From the NCBI GenBank assembly GCA_035633255.1, contig DASQFD010000105.1:1-19343 (forward strand): DNA of 19,343 bases, read 5' to 3'. Position numbers and translations under genes: made by a program. Source of the stretch: DASQFD01 sp035633255. Its GTDB lineage: Bacteria > Actinomycetota > Actinomycetes > Actinomycetales > Dermatophilaceae. The notes below the pieces were generated by a model. It was not told the DNA's origin. It did not search any database and saw nothing but the letters and a program-made list of their open reading frames with translations. Of the stretch, positions 1-6,913 are shown piece by piece; the first letter of the stretch is position 1, and each line of letters opens with the position of its first letter.

Positions 1-116
1 CGGGACGAGCGGGGGAGGTCGGAGACCCCGGACCCGGCCGCCGTCAGCTGGCTGTCGAGAAGCGCGCGGGCACGGTACTCCGCCGGCAGCCGCTGCTCGC
101 GCCCCTGGCCGTTCAT
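1..116 (-). CDS. Partial unidentified ORF at window edge
   Basis: An open frame starts at an ATG (114-116) 32 bp downstream of the stop of the M48 peptidase gene and runs off the left edge, giving 38 complete codons. The visible N-terminus begins MNGQGREQRLPAEYRARALL and continues with LDSQLTAAG. The pattern 'EYRARALLDxQLxxAG' loosely recalls the N-terminus of type I restriction HsdR or DEAD-box helicase subunits, but it is too short to identify. No convincing ribosome binding site precedes the ATG, and the frame is open further upstream, so the start is uncertain. Its position suggests a fourth gene of the operon or a truncated remnant. Confidence 0.3.
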   Translation of the reverse strand, partial: MNGQGREQRLPAEYRARALLDSQLTAAGSGVSDLPRSS

Positions 117-148
117 TACCGCTGGCGTTTCAAGCCGCCCGCGAGGTC

Positions 149-2695
149 TCAGCCTCGCGGCACCTGCCACGCCGGCAGACCCATCGCATCCCAAGTCGCG
201 GTGAAGGCCCGCTCCGCCTCCACCGCCTGCTCGATCGCCGCGTCGCGCTCCTCGACGTGCGCGGCGTCCGGCTGGTCCAGCGCCGCCAGCTCCGCCACGA
301 ACGCCTCGCGCTCCCCCGCGATCATCTCGACTGCCGCGTCGTTCAACCACGTCACGTCCCGATCACCGTCGACGAGCTCCGCCCTCTGCCGTGCCGCGTC
401 GAAGGCGGACAGCGCCGTGGGAGTCAGGGTGTCGCGGAAGCTCGGCACGGTGGCGATCTCCCCACGAACCCGCAACGCCTGCTGCCTCCAGAAGGCGATC
501 TGCGGCCAGTCCTCGGCGACGTACTGGCTCAGGGTCCGCTCGGGCGGGGCCGCCCGGACGTAACCGAGGGCGACCGGCGTGAGCACCGCCCCGAGGGTCA
601 GCGTGAGGGCGGCCGCCAGCGCGGTCCGCAGCAGCCACCCCTGCCTCGCGCCGCGGGCCGTCGCGCCGCGGGCCGTCGCGCCGCGGGTCGTCGCGCCGCG
701 GGTCGTCGCGCCGCGGGCCGTCGCGCCGGCTCCCCACCCCCACGACCAGCCCTCCGCGACAGTGACCGCCAGAGCGACAGCCGGCACCCCGACCACCACA
801 CCGAGCCCCAGCACCGAGACGACGGCGTGCTCACCCAGAGCGAGCCACCCTGACGACGACGGGCTGGTGACGACCACACCCACGACCCCGGCTGCCGTCG
901 CCGCGGCGGCCGCCAGCGGCGCCGCTGGCAGGTTCCTCCCCGGCGAGCCGGTGACCACCGCCGCGACGACCGCCGTCAGGGCGGCCAGCACGATGCAGGC
1001 GGCGTGGTGGCGCACGGCCGCCTCGTCACTTCGCGACGACGGCAGCAGCAGCCACAACGCGACCATCCACCCGAAGGCAACCGCGCCGGCGACCACGCCG
1101 ACCAGCAGACCGGGGGCGCCCGCGTCCCGGAGCGCCGGTCCGGACACCGCCCGGTACGCCGCCCAGAGCGCGAGCGACCCGGCCCACAGCACGACGACGG
1201 GGTCACGTCCGGGCAGCGTCACCCACGACGCCGCCACGCCCCCAGGCACGCCGACCTCGACGACCGCTCGGCTCAGCGGGAGCAGCGCCACAGCAGCGAC
1301 CCCAGTGCCGGCCGCCACCCCCAGTGCCGACGCGCCGGTCCGCCAGCCCGGCTGCGGGGTACTGCTGCGCAGGTGCGCGCCGACGAGCGCCACCGTGGGG
1401 CACACCCCCAGCGCCAGCACGAGGACCATGACCAGCAGGTCGGACCCGAGGGCGAGGCTCGCGAGACCGGCCCGCGCAGGGGTGACCGCCACGCCCGCGA
1501 GGGCGCCCGCGGCGACCAGCGCAGGGATGGCGACGAGGTATGCCGGCGTGAGACGACCGGCGCCGGCCGCCCGCGCGAGGCTGAGACCGGCATACCCGCC
1601 GAGGGCGGCGAAGGCGAGCCCGACGCCGACGACCTCGGCGGTCAGGGCCGGGACCCCCACGTCGTAGGCGAGGTCGACGAGGACCGGCGCCGCCGCACCG
1701 GCCACGACGCCGGCGACGACGGCGCCCCAGGCGCTCGGCGAACCGGCCAGCTCCGGTGACCGGACGGTCGCGGCCCGCTGCGCCGGCGTGGGGTGCAGCG
1801 CCAGGGAGCCGGTGAGGAACGCCGGCACCCCGGTGGGGTGGGCGCCACCGGCCGGAGCCACCAGGTGTCCGCCCTCGAGGGCACGGGCCACCGGCTCGGC
1901 GCCGTCCGGCGAGCAGGCCGCGACCAGGTCGGCGTCCACCTCACGCGCACGGAGCAGCGCGGCGCGGGTCAGCACGACGAGCGCGGCCAGGGCGGCCACG
2001 CGCACGACGTACGAGGCGAGCATCCCCCACTGGGCGTGCCAGGCGAGCGTGGCGACCGGCACGGCGAGGACGGCCGCGGCGGCGTACAGGGAGCCGAGCG
2101 CACCGTAGGCGAGCAGGACGTCGCGACGACGGATGTGCGCCAGCTCGTGACGCAGCGCCACGTCGAAGGCCCACCTGCGCCGCCGGGCAGCGCCGAGGAG
2201 CGCGGCCCCGACGGCCACCCGGTAGGCGTGCGGCCGTCCGAACGTCACCGCGTTGGCAGTGACGGCGTCCGGCCGCCACATCAGGACAGGGGCGGGCACC
2301 CCGGCCTCGGCCGCGAGCGACTCGAGACGCTGCTGCGCAGGCCCGCCGACGGCCGGGTCGACCGGCACGAGACCGCGCCGCCGTTGCAGCCACGACGCCC
2401 AGCCGAGCGTGAGCGCGACCCACCCCGTCAGCGTGAGCACGGCGGGCACGACCAGCCACGGCCACGGCGTGTGCGGCGCCGGCGCCTCGGCCAGACCGGC
2501 GTGGAGGACCACCCCCGCCATCGTGCTGGTGACGGTGAGGAGGGCGACGAGGAGGAGGAAGAGCAGGGTGGTGGCGCTCGGATAGCGCAGCAGCGCGATC
2601 CGGTCGACCGGGCGATGGAGGGACGGGCCGGGCGCGGGCGGGCCCGGACGCGACTCACGCCCTCGCTCCACGACGCTGACCGGTGCGGGCCTCAC
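149..2695 (-). CDS. Polytopic membrane M48-type zinc metallopeptidase
   Basis: This is an 848-aa integral membrane protein. A first hydrophobic segment at about residues 42-66 is followed by another at 80-104 and a cytosolic-type stretch. The zinc motif HELAH (residues 183-187) lies in 'ALRHELAHIRRRD'. The likely third ligand is Glu252 in 'REVDAD', followed by HPTPAQR (301-307), the usual M48 order of HExxH, ExxAD and HPxxxxR. Many further membrane segments follow from about 325 to 725, far more than in HtpX, and a soluble, helix-prone Glu/Ala-rich tail fills about 730-848. Residues about 659-683 are an in-frame repeat of the type ARGAT/TRGAT. The start is GTG with GGAGGAGG upstream. It is the third gene of a minus-strand operon behind a 176-aa protein and a lipoprotein. 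The catalytic call is firm; the substrate is unknown, though membrane protein quality control or cleavage of a partner in the operon is possible. Confidence 0.85.
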   Translation of the reverse strand: MRPAPVSVVERGRESRPGPPAPGPSLHRPVDRIALLRYPSATTLLFLLLVALLTVTSTMAGVVLHAGLAEAPAPHTPWPWLVVPAVLTLTGWVALTLGWASWLQRRRGLVPVDPAVGGPAQQRLESLAAEAGVPAPVLMWRPDAVTANAVTFGRPHAYRVAVGAALLGAARRRRWAFDVALRHELAHIRRRDVLLAYGALGSLYAAAAVLAVPVATLAWHAQWGMLASYVVRVAALAALVVLTRAALLRAREVDADLVAACSPDGAEPVARALEGGHLVAPAGGAHPTGVPAFLTGSLALHPTPAQRAATVRSPELAGSPSAWGAVVAGVVAGAAAPVLVDLAYDVGVPALTAEVVGVGLAFAALGGYAGLSLARAAGAGRLTPAYLVAIPALVAAGALAGVAVTPARAGLASLALGSDLLVMVLVLALGVCPTVALVGAHLRSSTPQPGWRTGASALGVAAGTGVAAVALLPLSRAVVEVGVPGGVAASWVTLPGRDPVVVLWAGSLALWAAYRAVSGPALRDAGAPGLLVGVVAGAVAFGWMVALWLLLPSSRSDEAAVRHHAACIVLAALTAVVAAVVTGSPGRNLPAAPLAAAAATAAGVVGVVVTSPSSSGWLALGEHAVVSVLGLGVVVGVPAVALAVTVAEGWSWGWGAGATARGATTRGATTRGATARGATARGARQGWLLRTALAAALTLTLGAVLTPVALGYVRAAPPERTLSQYVAEDWPQIAFWRQQALRVRGEIATVPSFRDTLTPTALSAFDAARQRAELVDGDRDVTWLNDAAVEMIAGEREAFVAELAALDQPDAAHVEERDAAIEQAVEAERAFTATWDAMGLPAWQVPRG
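646..728. repeat. 15-bp in-frame tandem repeat, five copies
   Basis: Five adjacent copies of a 15-bp unit (tcgcgccgcggg[c/t]cg) occupy 646-720, and a partial sixth continues to about 728. The unit is a multiple of three, so the host metallopeptidase frame is kept and a pentapeptide repeat results. Units differ only by c/t changes at one position, which indicates recent expansion. Confidence 0.9.
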
Positions 2696-2728
2696 GGTGG
2701 TGACCTCCTCCCTGTCGCCGCGGCCGGT

Positions 2729-3259
2729 CTAGGCGGTGGCCAGCCGACCCGTCACGGCCTCGGAGACCAGGGCGGCGTCGTCCGGCTCCGCCCCCATCTG
2801 CAGGCAGACGTCGCGGGTGGCCGCTTTGACGCGGGCCAGCACGTCGGCGCTCAGCGGCTCCGGCCCCGCGGGGGCGCGGTCGCGGTGCAGCAGCCGGTGC
2901 AGCCAGGCGCCCACGGCGGTCCGCGCCTCTGCGGTCGCCGACTCCTTGACCGCGTCGAGGACCACCTGCAGCGCCACCCGCGCAGCGGCGACGGCGAAGG
3001 GCGACAGCAGCGCGACCACCTCGACGCCGAAGCCCACCCCATCGCCGATCCCGGCGTCCTCGGGCCGGCGGCCGGCGAGGTAGTCGGCGGCGTGCGCGTC
3101 GAACCCCGGGAGCTCCTCCGGGGCCGCATCCATGAGCACGTCCCGGGCCAGGGACGCCACCGCCGCGTCGAGCGTCCCCGGGTCGAGCGTTCCGGCGCTG
3201 GACGCACCGGGCGCGGGTGGCTGCGACGCCGGGTGTTCCCTGGTGCTCGGGGTGGGCAT
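2729..3259 (-). CDS. Uncharacterised 176-aa protein with hydrophobic centre
   Basis: I do not recognise a family. The N-terminal ~25 residues are Pro/Ser/Ala-rich. Residues about 30-65 are acidic and helix-prone. Residues about 73-103 (GVGFGVEVVALL and following) are strongly hydrophobic and could form a membrane helix or hairpin. A short His/Arg-rich stretch (HRLLHRDR, 121-128) precedes a second helical domain (137-176). The ATG at 3259 has GGAGGAGG close upstream. The open frame extends further 5' to 4171, but that part runs antisense-like through the lipoprotein gene in another frame and is not coding. The gene lies 20 bp downstream of the lipoprotein gene and 33 bp upstream of the metallopeptidase gene, so all three should be co-transcribed. 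It may be a partner or substrate of the peptidase; this is inference from context only. Confidence 0.7.
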   Translation of the reverse strand: MPTPSTREHPASQPPAPGASSAGTLDPGTLDAAVASLARDVLMDAAPEELPGFDAHAADYLAGRRPEDAGIGDGVGFGVEVVALLSPFAVAAARVALQVVLDAVKESATAEARTAVGAWLHRLLHRDRAPAGPEPLSADVLARVKAATRDVCLQMGAEPDDAALVSEAVTGRLATA

Positions 3260-3279
3260 GTGGTCCTCCTCCGTCGGGG

Positions 3280-3957
3280 TCAGCCGGGCGCGGTGACCGT
3301 CATGGTGTGGATGGGAGAGGTCGGGATGTCGGACTGGTGTCGGGCGGCCAGCGAGACGACCACCTGGTGGCCGTCGACGTCGGCGTAGGTCAGGGTCGCC
3401 TCGGCGCCGTACCCCTCGGTGTAGGAGGTGTCCGGCTCGCCGAGGGCCTCGAGCACCTCGGCCGTGTTCATGTCCCAGGTGAGGCCACCGGGCAGCCGCC
3501 CGTCGTAGGCCGCGAAGGTGTTCTCGGAGTAGCCCAGCGACCGCTCGTCGTTGACCAGCATCACCCCGGTCACGGTGCCGCTCGACGCGAGAAGGAGCTC
3601 GAAGCCGAGCTCCTTGACCATGGCGCCACCACCGGCGTCGTCGTCCATGAGGTTGGCCAGGTAGGGGCTGATGGCCGGGTCGTCCATGGAGCGACCGATC
3701 GCCCACTCCCACACCTCGCCCTGCTCCTGCGTCGGCCGGGGCGGCTCGGGCGGCGGAGACGGCTCGGGTGTTGGCGGCGGCAGCGGGACGGGGTGGGGTG
3801 GTGCCGGGAGGGGCGGCGTCGACGTCTCGGACGTCACCACGCCGCTGCTGGTATTCCCACCGTGGTCCTCGGGCGCCGTCCCACAGCCAACCAGGGCCAG
3901 CGCCACGAGGAGCGCCGCGACGACGGGACCGGACCGGAAGCGAGAGAACCACCTCAT
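3280..3957 (-). CDS. Proline-rich secreted lipoprotein
   Basis: This 225-aa protein has a basic N-terminus (MRWFSRFRSG), a hydrophobic core and a lipobox L-V-G-C with the lipidated cysteine at residue 25. It is therefore predicted to be anchored to the outer face of the membrane. A Ser/Thr linker and a proline-rich tether (about 46-75) lead to a globular domain (about 78-225) that I cannot assign. That domain contains 'TAEVLEALGEPDTSYTE' and 'EATLTYADVDGHQVVVSL', a pattern loosely like small beta-sheet lipoprotein domains in which a short helix precedes a Gly-Glu-Pro turn. The start ATG has AGGAGG upstream (complement of 3964-3969). It is the first gene of the operon leading to the M48-type peptidase. 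Lipoprotein status is clear; function is unknown. Confidence 0.8.
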   Translation of the reverse strand: MRWFSRFRSGPVVAALLVALALVGCGTAPEDHGGNTSSGVVTSETSTPPLPAPPHPVPLPPPTPEPSPPPEPPRPTQEQGEVWEWAIGRSMDDPAISPYLANLMDDDAGGGAMVKELGFELLLASSGTVTGVMLVNDERSLGYSENTFAAYDGRLPGGLTWDMNTAEVLEALGEPDTSYTEGYGAEATLTYADVDGHQVVVSLAARHQSDIPTSPIHTMTVTAPG

Positions 3958-4374
3958 GGGGAGCCTCCTGCGGCAAGGCTAGGCGGTGCCGCCGGAGAGC
4001 GCTGTTCCGCCGCTCACACGACGGGCGACGCGGCGGTCGCCGCAACGAGGACGGCGGTCGCAGACAGCCGCGACAGGCGGGGGGCGGACTCGACGCCGAC
4101 GCCGCCATGCGGCATACCGGCAGGGTGGTCCCCGACCACGAGCCGACCTCCTGCTGTCCCGCGCCCGGCATGCCTCCAACCGCTGGGACCTCTCCCCGGC
4201 GTGGGGCAGCCTACGGCCCGGGTGGCGAACGAGGGACGGTCGCAGGACCATGGGACCTCGACACCTGGCCGGGCGGCGGACACCACGGCCCCGGGGGGCC
4301 GTGGAAGCGAACCGTCCGCAGCTCCGGCAACGCACCACGCCTTCGTGTCACAGACGTACCGCACAGGAGACCCC
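3958..4374. other. 417-bp divergent intergenic region
   Basis: No credible gene lies between the two divergent genes; open frames here are Arg-rich composition artefacts. The region holds the TAGCCT -10 candidate at the left, one copy of the CGGCATACC motif (4110-4118) and an inverted repeat ccacggcc / ggccgtgg (4283-4290 and 4297-4304) with a 6-nt loop. The hairpin could be an operator for the right-hand gene or an attenuator. At the right end, acaggaga (4364-4371) is the ribosome binding site of the gene at 4375. Confidence 0.5.
3976..3981 (-). promoter_or_regulatory. -10 box of lipoprotein-peptidase operon
   Basis: On the minus strand the hexamer TAGCCT (TANNNT) lies just upstream of the lipoprotein gene. 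The predicted start site near 3969 gives a very short leader beginning at the ribosome binding site AGGAGG. This is prediction from pattern and spacing; no clear -35 was seen. Confidence 0.4.
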
Positions 4375-4662
4375 ATGAACGCTCGCCGTGCCACCCGTCC
4401 CACCGCCCTGCTGCTGGGTGCAGCGGCCGGCCTCATCGCCGTTGCCGGCGCGGCGGGGGCGACACCGCCCCCGGGCGGTGTCTGTCCCGGTCAGTTCGTC
4501 CCGAGCACCTCGGTGACCAACCCGGCCGACCCCGGTTTCTTCGCCACCATCGACAAGAACGGCGACGGCGTCGTCTGCGTCAAGGACTGGACCGGCCCCG
4601 ACCCCGACCCCGAGGTGGGCTTCCTCGTCATCGACAACGTCGCGCAGCACAACCGGACCTGA
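4375..4662 (+). CDS. Small secreted protein with Excalibur-like calcium motif
   Basis: This 95-aa protein has a signal peptide (residues 1-29: MNARRATRPT, a hydrophobic Leu/Ala core and an AGA cleavage context). The mature ~66 residues contain two cysteines (37 and 68) and the loop D60-K-N-G-D-G-V-V-C. That loop fits the DxDxDGxxC pattern of the Excalibur extracellular calcium-binding domain, with Asp60, Asn62 and Asp64 as ligands and a probable Cys37-Cys68 disulfide. The motif 'VCPGQFVPS...NPADPGF..IDKNGDGVVC' resembles small exported proteins seen in other actinomycetes. It starts at ATG with AGGAGA upstream and is followed by a strong hairpin, so it is probably monocistronic. Extracellular calcium binding is inferred; the biological role is unknown. 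Confidence 0.8.
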   Translation: MNARRATRPTALLLGAAAGLIAVAGAAGATPPPGGVCPGQFVPSTSVTNPADPGFFATIDKNGDGVVCVKDWTGPDPDPEVGFLVIDNVAQHNRT

Positions 4663-4683
4663 GCCCGCCACGACGCGGCAGGT

Positions 4684-4707
4684 CCGGGCACCGCACTCGG
4701 TGCCCGG
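4684..4707. terminator. Perfect 10-bp hairpin between convergent genes
   Basis: The arms ccgggcaccg and cggtgcccgg flank a cact loop, 21 bp after the stop of the Excalibur-like gene and 42 bp from the stop of the convergent DUF779 gene. No U-tract follows, as is common in high-GC actinomycetes. It could serve both strands. Confidence 0.75.
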
Positions 4708-4749
4708 CCCGCCGCGTGCGGCGCGTGGCCCGCCGCCGTAGTAGGGGTT

Positions 4750-5253
4750 CTAGGGCTGCGCCGAGCCCTCCAGGGCCGCCCACTCCTCGTCGGAGAACAG
4801 CCGCGACCGGATGAGGAACCGATTCCCCGTCGGCGCCTCCAACGAGAAGCCGGCTCCCCGCCCGGGCACGACGTCGATCGTCAGGTGGGTGTGCCTCCAG
4901 TACGCGAACTGGTCACGCGACATCCACACCTCCACCGGCTCCTCCGCCCGATCCACGGTGCCCACGTCGACGTCGCCGAGGTGCACGTCGGCGTCACCGG
5001 TGATGAACTCCCCGTGCGGGTAGCACATCGGCGACGAGCCGTCGCAGCAGCCGCCGGACTGGTGGAACATCACCCGGCCGTTGCGGTGCTGCAGCGACCG
5101 GACCAGCTCGGCCGCGGCCGGCGTGATCGCCACCCGCGCCACCGGGGCCACCGGTGCCACCGGGACGGCGGCCGGCGGCCCCGCCGCGCCGGAGCGCGCG
5201 ACGGGACCGGACGGCATACCGGCCGGGCCTTCCACCCTCGGGGCCTGCACCAT
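4750..5253 (-). CDS. DUF779 family protein
   Basis: This 167-aa protein carries the DUF779 signature HQSGGCCDGS (residues 64-73), then SPMCYP (74-79), RDQFAYWRHTHLTID (about 113-127) and 'APTGNRFLIRSRLFSDEEW' (140-158). Cys69, Cys70 and Cys77 are obvious metal or redox candidates. DUF779 proteins are typically encoded beside NAD-dependent aldehyde dehydrogenases, as here, where only 4 bp separate the dehydrogenase stop from this ATG. Translational coupling is likely because no strong ribosome binding site is visible. The first ~40 residues are low complexity (repeated PVAPVA) and absent from the core domain, so a downstream start is possible. The biochemical role is not established; an accessory role in aldehyde oxidation is inferred from the neighbourhood. 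Confidence 0.88.
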   Translation of the reverse strand: MVQAPRVEGPAGMPSGPVARSGAAGPPAAVPVAPVAPVARVAITPAAAELVRSLQHRNGRVMFHQSGGCCDGSSPMCYPHGEFITGDADVHLGDVDVGTVDRAEEPVEVWMSRDQFAYWRHTHLTIDVVPGRGAGFSLEAPTGNRFLIRSRLFSDEEWAALEGSAQP

Positions 5254-5257
5254 CGGC

Positions 5258-6781
5258 CTAGAAGAAGCCGAGGGCGTTGGGCGAGTAGGAGACGAGGAGG
5301 TTCTTCGTCTGCTGGTAGTGGTCCAACATCATCGCGTGGTTCTCCCGCCCGATGCCCGAGCCCTTGTAACCGCCGAAGGCGGCGTGCGCCGGGTAGGCGT
5401 GGTAGCAGTTCGTCCACACCCGCCCCGCCTGGATGTCCCGCCCGGCCCGGTATGCCGTGTTGGTGTCGCGCGACCAGACGCCGGCTCCCAACCCGTACAG
5501 GGTGTCGTTGGCGATCGAGATGGCGTCGTCGTAGTCCTCGAACGAGGTGAGCGCGACGACGGGGCCGAAGATCTCCTCCTGGAACACCCGCATCGAGTTG
5601 TTGCCCTCGAAGATCGTCGGGGCGACGTAGTAGCCACCCGACAGGTCCCCGCCGAGGTCGACGCGCTCGCCGCCGGTGATGACGCGGGCGCCCTCCTGGG
5701 TGCCGATGTCGATGTAGGACAGGATCTTCTCGAGCTGGTCGTTGCTCGCCTGGGCGCCGATCATCGTGCCGGTGTCGAGCGGGTTGCCTTGGACGATCTT
5801 CTTGGTGCGCTCGGTCGCCATCGAGACGAACGGGTCGTAGATCGACCGCTGGACCAGCGCCCGGCTCGGGCAGGTGCACACCTCCCCCTGGTTGAGGGCG
5901 AACATCGCGAAGCCCTCGAGCGCCTTGTCCTGGAATGCGTCGTCGTCACGCATGACGTCGTCGAAGAAGATGTTCGGGCTCTTCCCGCCGAGCTCCAGCG
6001 TGACCGGGATGAGGTTCTGGCTCGCGTACTGCATGATGAGTCGGCCCGTCGTCGTCTCGCCGGTGAAGGCGATCTTGCGGATCCGGCTCGAGGAGGCCAG
6101 CGGCTTGCCCGCCTCGACGCCGAACCCGTTGACGACGTTGAGCACCCCCGGCGGGAGGATGTCCGCGATCAGCTCCATCAGCAGCATGATCGACGCGGGC
6201 GTCTGCTCGGCCGGCTTCAGGACCACGGCGTTGCCCGCCGCGAGCGCGGGTGCGAGCTTCCACGTCGCCATCAGCAGCGGGAAGTTCCACGGGATGATCT
6301 GGCCGACGACGCCGAGCGGCTCGTGGAAGTGGTAGGCGACGGTGTCCTCGTCGACCTGGGAGATCCCGCCCTCCTGCGCCCGGATGGCCCCGGCGAAGTA
6401 GCGGAAGTGGTCGACCGCGAGCGGGAGGTCGGCCGCCATGGTCTCCCGCACCGGCTTGCCGTTGTCCCAGGTCTCGCCGACGGCGAGCATCTCGAGGTTG
6501 GCCTCGATGCGGTCGGCGACCCTGTTGAGGATCACGGCGCGCTCGGCCGGTGAGGTCTTGCCCCACGCCGGGGCGGCGGCGTGCGCCGCGTCGAGGGCCT
6601 TCTCGACGTCCTCCGCCTGGGAGCGCGCCACCTCGCAGAACGTCTGCCCCGTCACCGGTGACGGGTTCTCGAAGTACTCCCCGCCGACCGGTGGGACGAA
6701 CTCCCCGCCGATCCAGTTGTCGTAGCGGGCCCGGTAGGTGACCGGGCTCCCCTCCTGCCCAGGCTGCGCGTACACCGTCAT
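5258..6781 (-). CDS. NAD-dependent aldehyde dehydrogenase
   Basis: This 507-aa enzyme of the aldehyde dehydrogenase superfamily oxidises an aldehyde to the acid with NAD(P)+. Visible hallmarks, numbered from MTVYAQ, are PWNFP with Asn166, the general base Glu263 in LELGGKSPN and the catalytic Cys302 in 'NQGEVCTCPSR', with a second Cys two residues later. The CTC pair, the length and pairing with DUF779 match the ExaC/AldA acetaldehyde dehydrogenase-like subgroup used in alcohol and aldehyde catabolism. The start at 6781 is preferred over an in-frame ATG at 6796, because GGAGGAGG, 5-6 nt before 6781, is itself the sequence that would encode the extra residues MEEAP. It is first in a two-gene operon with the DUF779 gene. 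A direct-repeat operator and -10 box lie upstream, below the gene for the GAF-SARP regulator. The exact substrate is not decided by sequence. Confidence 0.95.
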   Translation of the reverse strand: MTVYAQPGQEGSPVTYRARYDNWIGGEFVPPVGGEYFENPSPVTGQTFCEVARSQAEDVEKALDAAHAAAPAWGKTSPAERAVILNRVADRIEANLEMLAVGETWDNGKPVRETMAADLPLAVDHFRYFAGAIRAQEGGISQVDEDTVAYHFHEPLGVVGQIIPWNFPLLMATWKLAPALAAGNAVVLKPAEQTPASIMLLMELIADILPPGVLNVVNGFGVEAGKPLASSSRIRKIAFTGETTTGRLIMQYASQNLIPVTLELGGKSPNIFFDDVMRDDDAFQDKALEGFAMFALNQGEVCTCPSRALVQRSIYDPFVSMATERTKKIVQGNPLDTGTMIGAQASNDQLEKILSYIDIGTQEGARVITGGERVDLGGDLSGGYYVAPTIFEGNNSMRVFQEEIFGPVVALTSFEDYDDAISIANDTLYGLGAGVWSRDTNTAYRAGRDIQAGRVWTNCYHAYPAHAAFGGYKGSGIGRENHAMMLDHYQQTKNLLVSYSPNALGFF

Positions 6782-6835
6782 GGGGGCCTCCTCCATCGGT
6801 ACGGCCGGGCTCCGTTGCCCGGTCCATGGGCCGTG

Positions 6836-6841
6836 ACCCTA
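6836..6841 (-). promoter_or_regulatory. -10 box of aldehyde dehydrogenase operon
   Basis: On the minus strand TAGGGT (TANNNT) lies 10 nt after the second operator heptamer. It predicts a start site near 6829 and a leader of about 48 nt carrying the GGAGGAGG site. It also forms the centre of a small inverted repeat, CGTGAC / GTCACG (6832-6837 and 6842-6847), which could be an additional protein-binding site. Confidence 0.5.
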
Positions 6842-6851
6842 GTCACGACCT

Positions 6852-6869
6852 CGTTGCAGCAACGTTGCA
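6852..6869 (-). promoter_or_regulatory. Direct-repeat operator, heptamers 11 bp apart
   Basis: On the minus strand the heptamer TGCAACG occurs twice (complement of 6863-6869 and 6852-6858) with an 11-bp period, about one helical turn. The second copy ends 10 nt before the TAGGGT -10 box. SARP-type winged-helix activators are known to bind heptameric direct repeats with 11-bp spacing close to the -10 element, and the adjacent regulator has such a domain. The same stretch also reads as the overlapping inverted repeat GTTGC-A-GCAAC-GTTGC, so a dimeric palindrome reading is an alternative. Confidence 0.6.
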
Positions 6870-6913
6870 CACCAGCTCCAAGGTTCCCTGCGCGACGTCC
6901 GTCAGGCACCGGG

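Noticed and set aside
646..728. CRISPR array
   Set aside because: The units are adjacent without spacers and lie in frame in a gene. The repeats at 17870-17941 and 18261-18322 are also simple tandem repeats.
1793..3388. Long plus-strand open frame of 531 codons
   Set aside because: It is antisense to the M48 and 176-aa genes, Arg/Gly/Pro-rich and without a recognisable domain. In such GC-rich DNA the opposite strand is rarely interrupted by stops. The same applies to the long plus-strand frames at 3217-4662, 5081-6553, 8373-9923, 12919-14253 and 14133-15791.
2729..4171. A 480-codon version of the 176-aa protein
   Set aside because: The extra 5' part runs through the lipoprotein gene in another frame, has no conserved features and lacks a ribosome binding site. 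ATG 3259 has GGAGGAGG.
6782..6796. Five extra N-terminal residues (MEEAP) on the aldehyde dehydrogenase
   Set aside because: These codons are the ribosome binding site GGAGGAGG itself.
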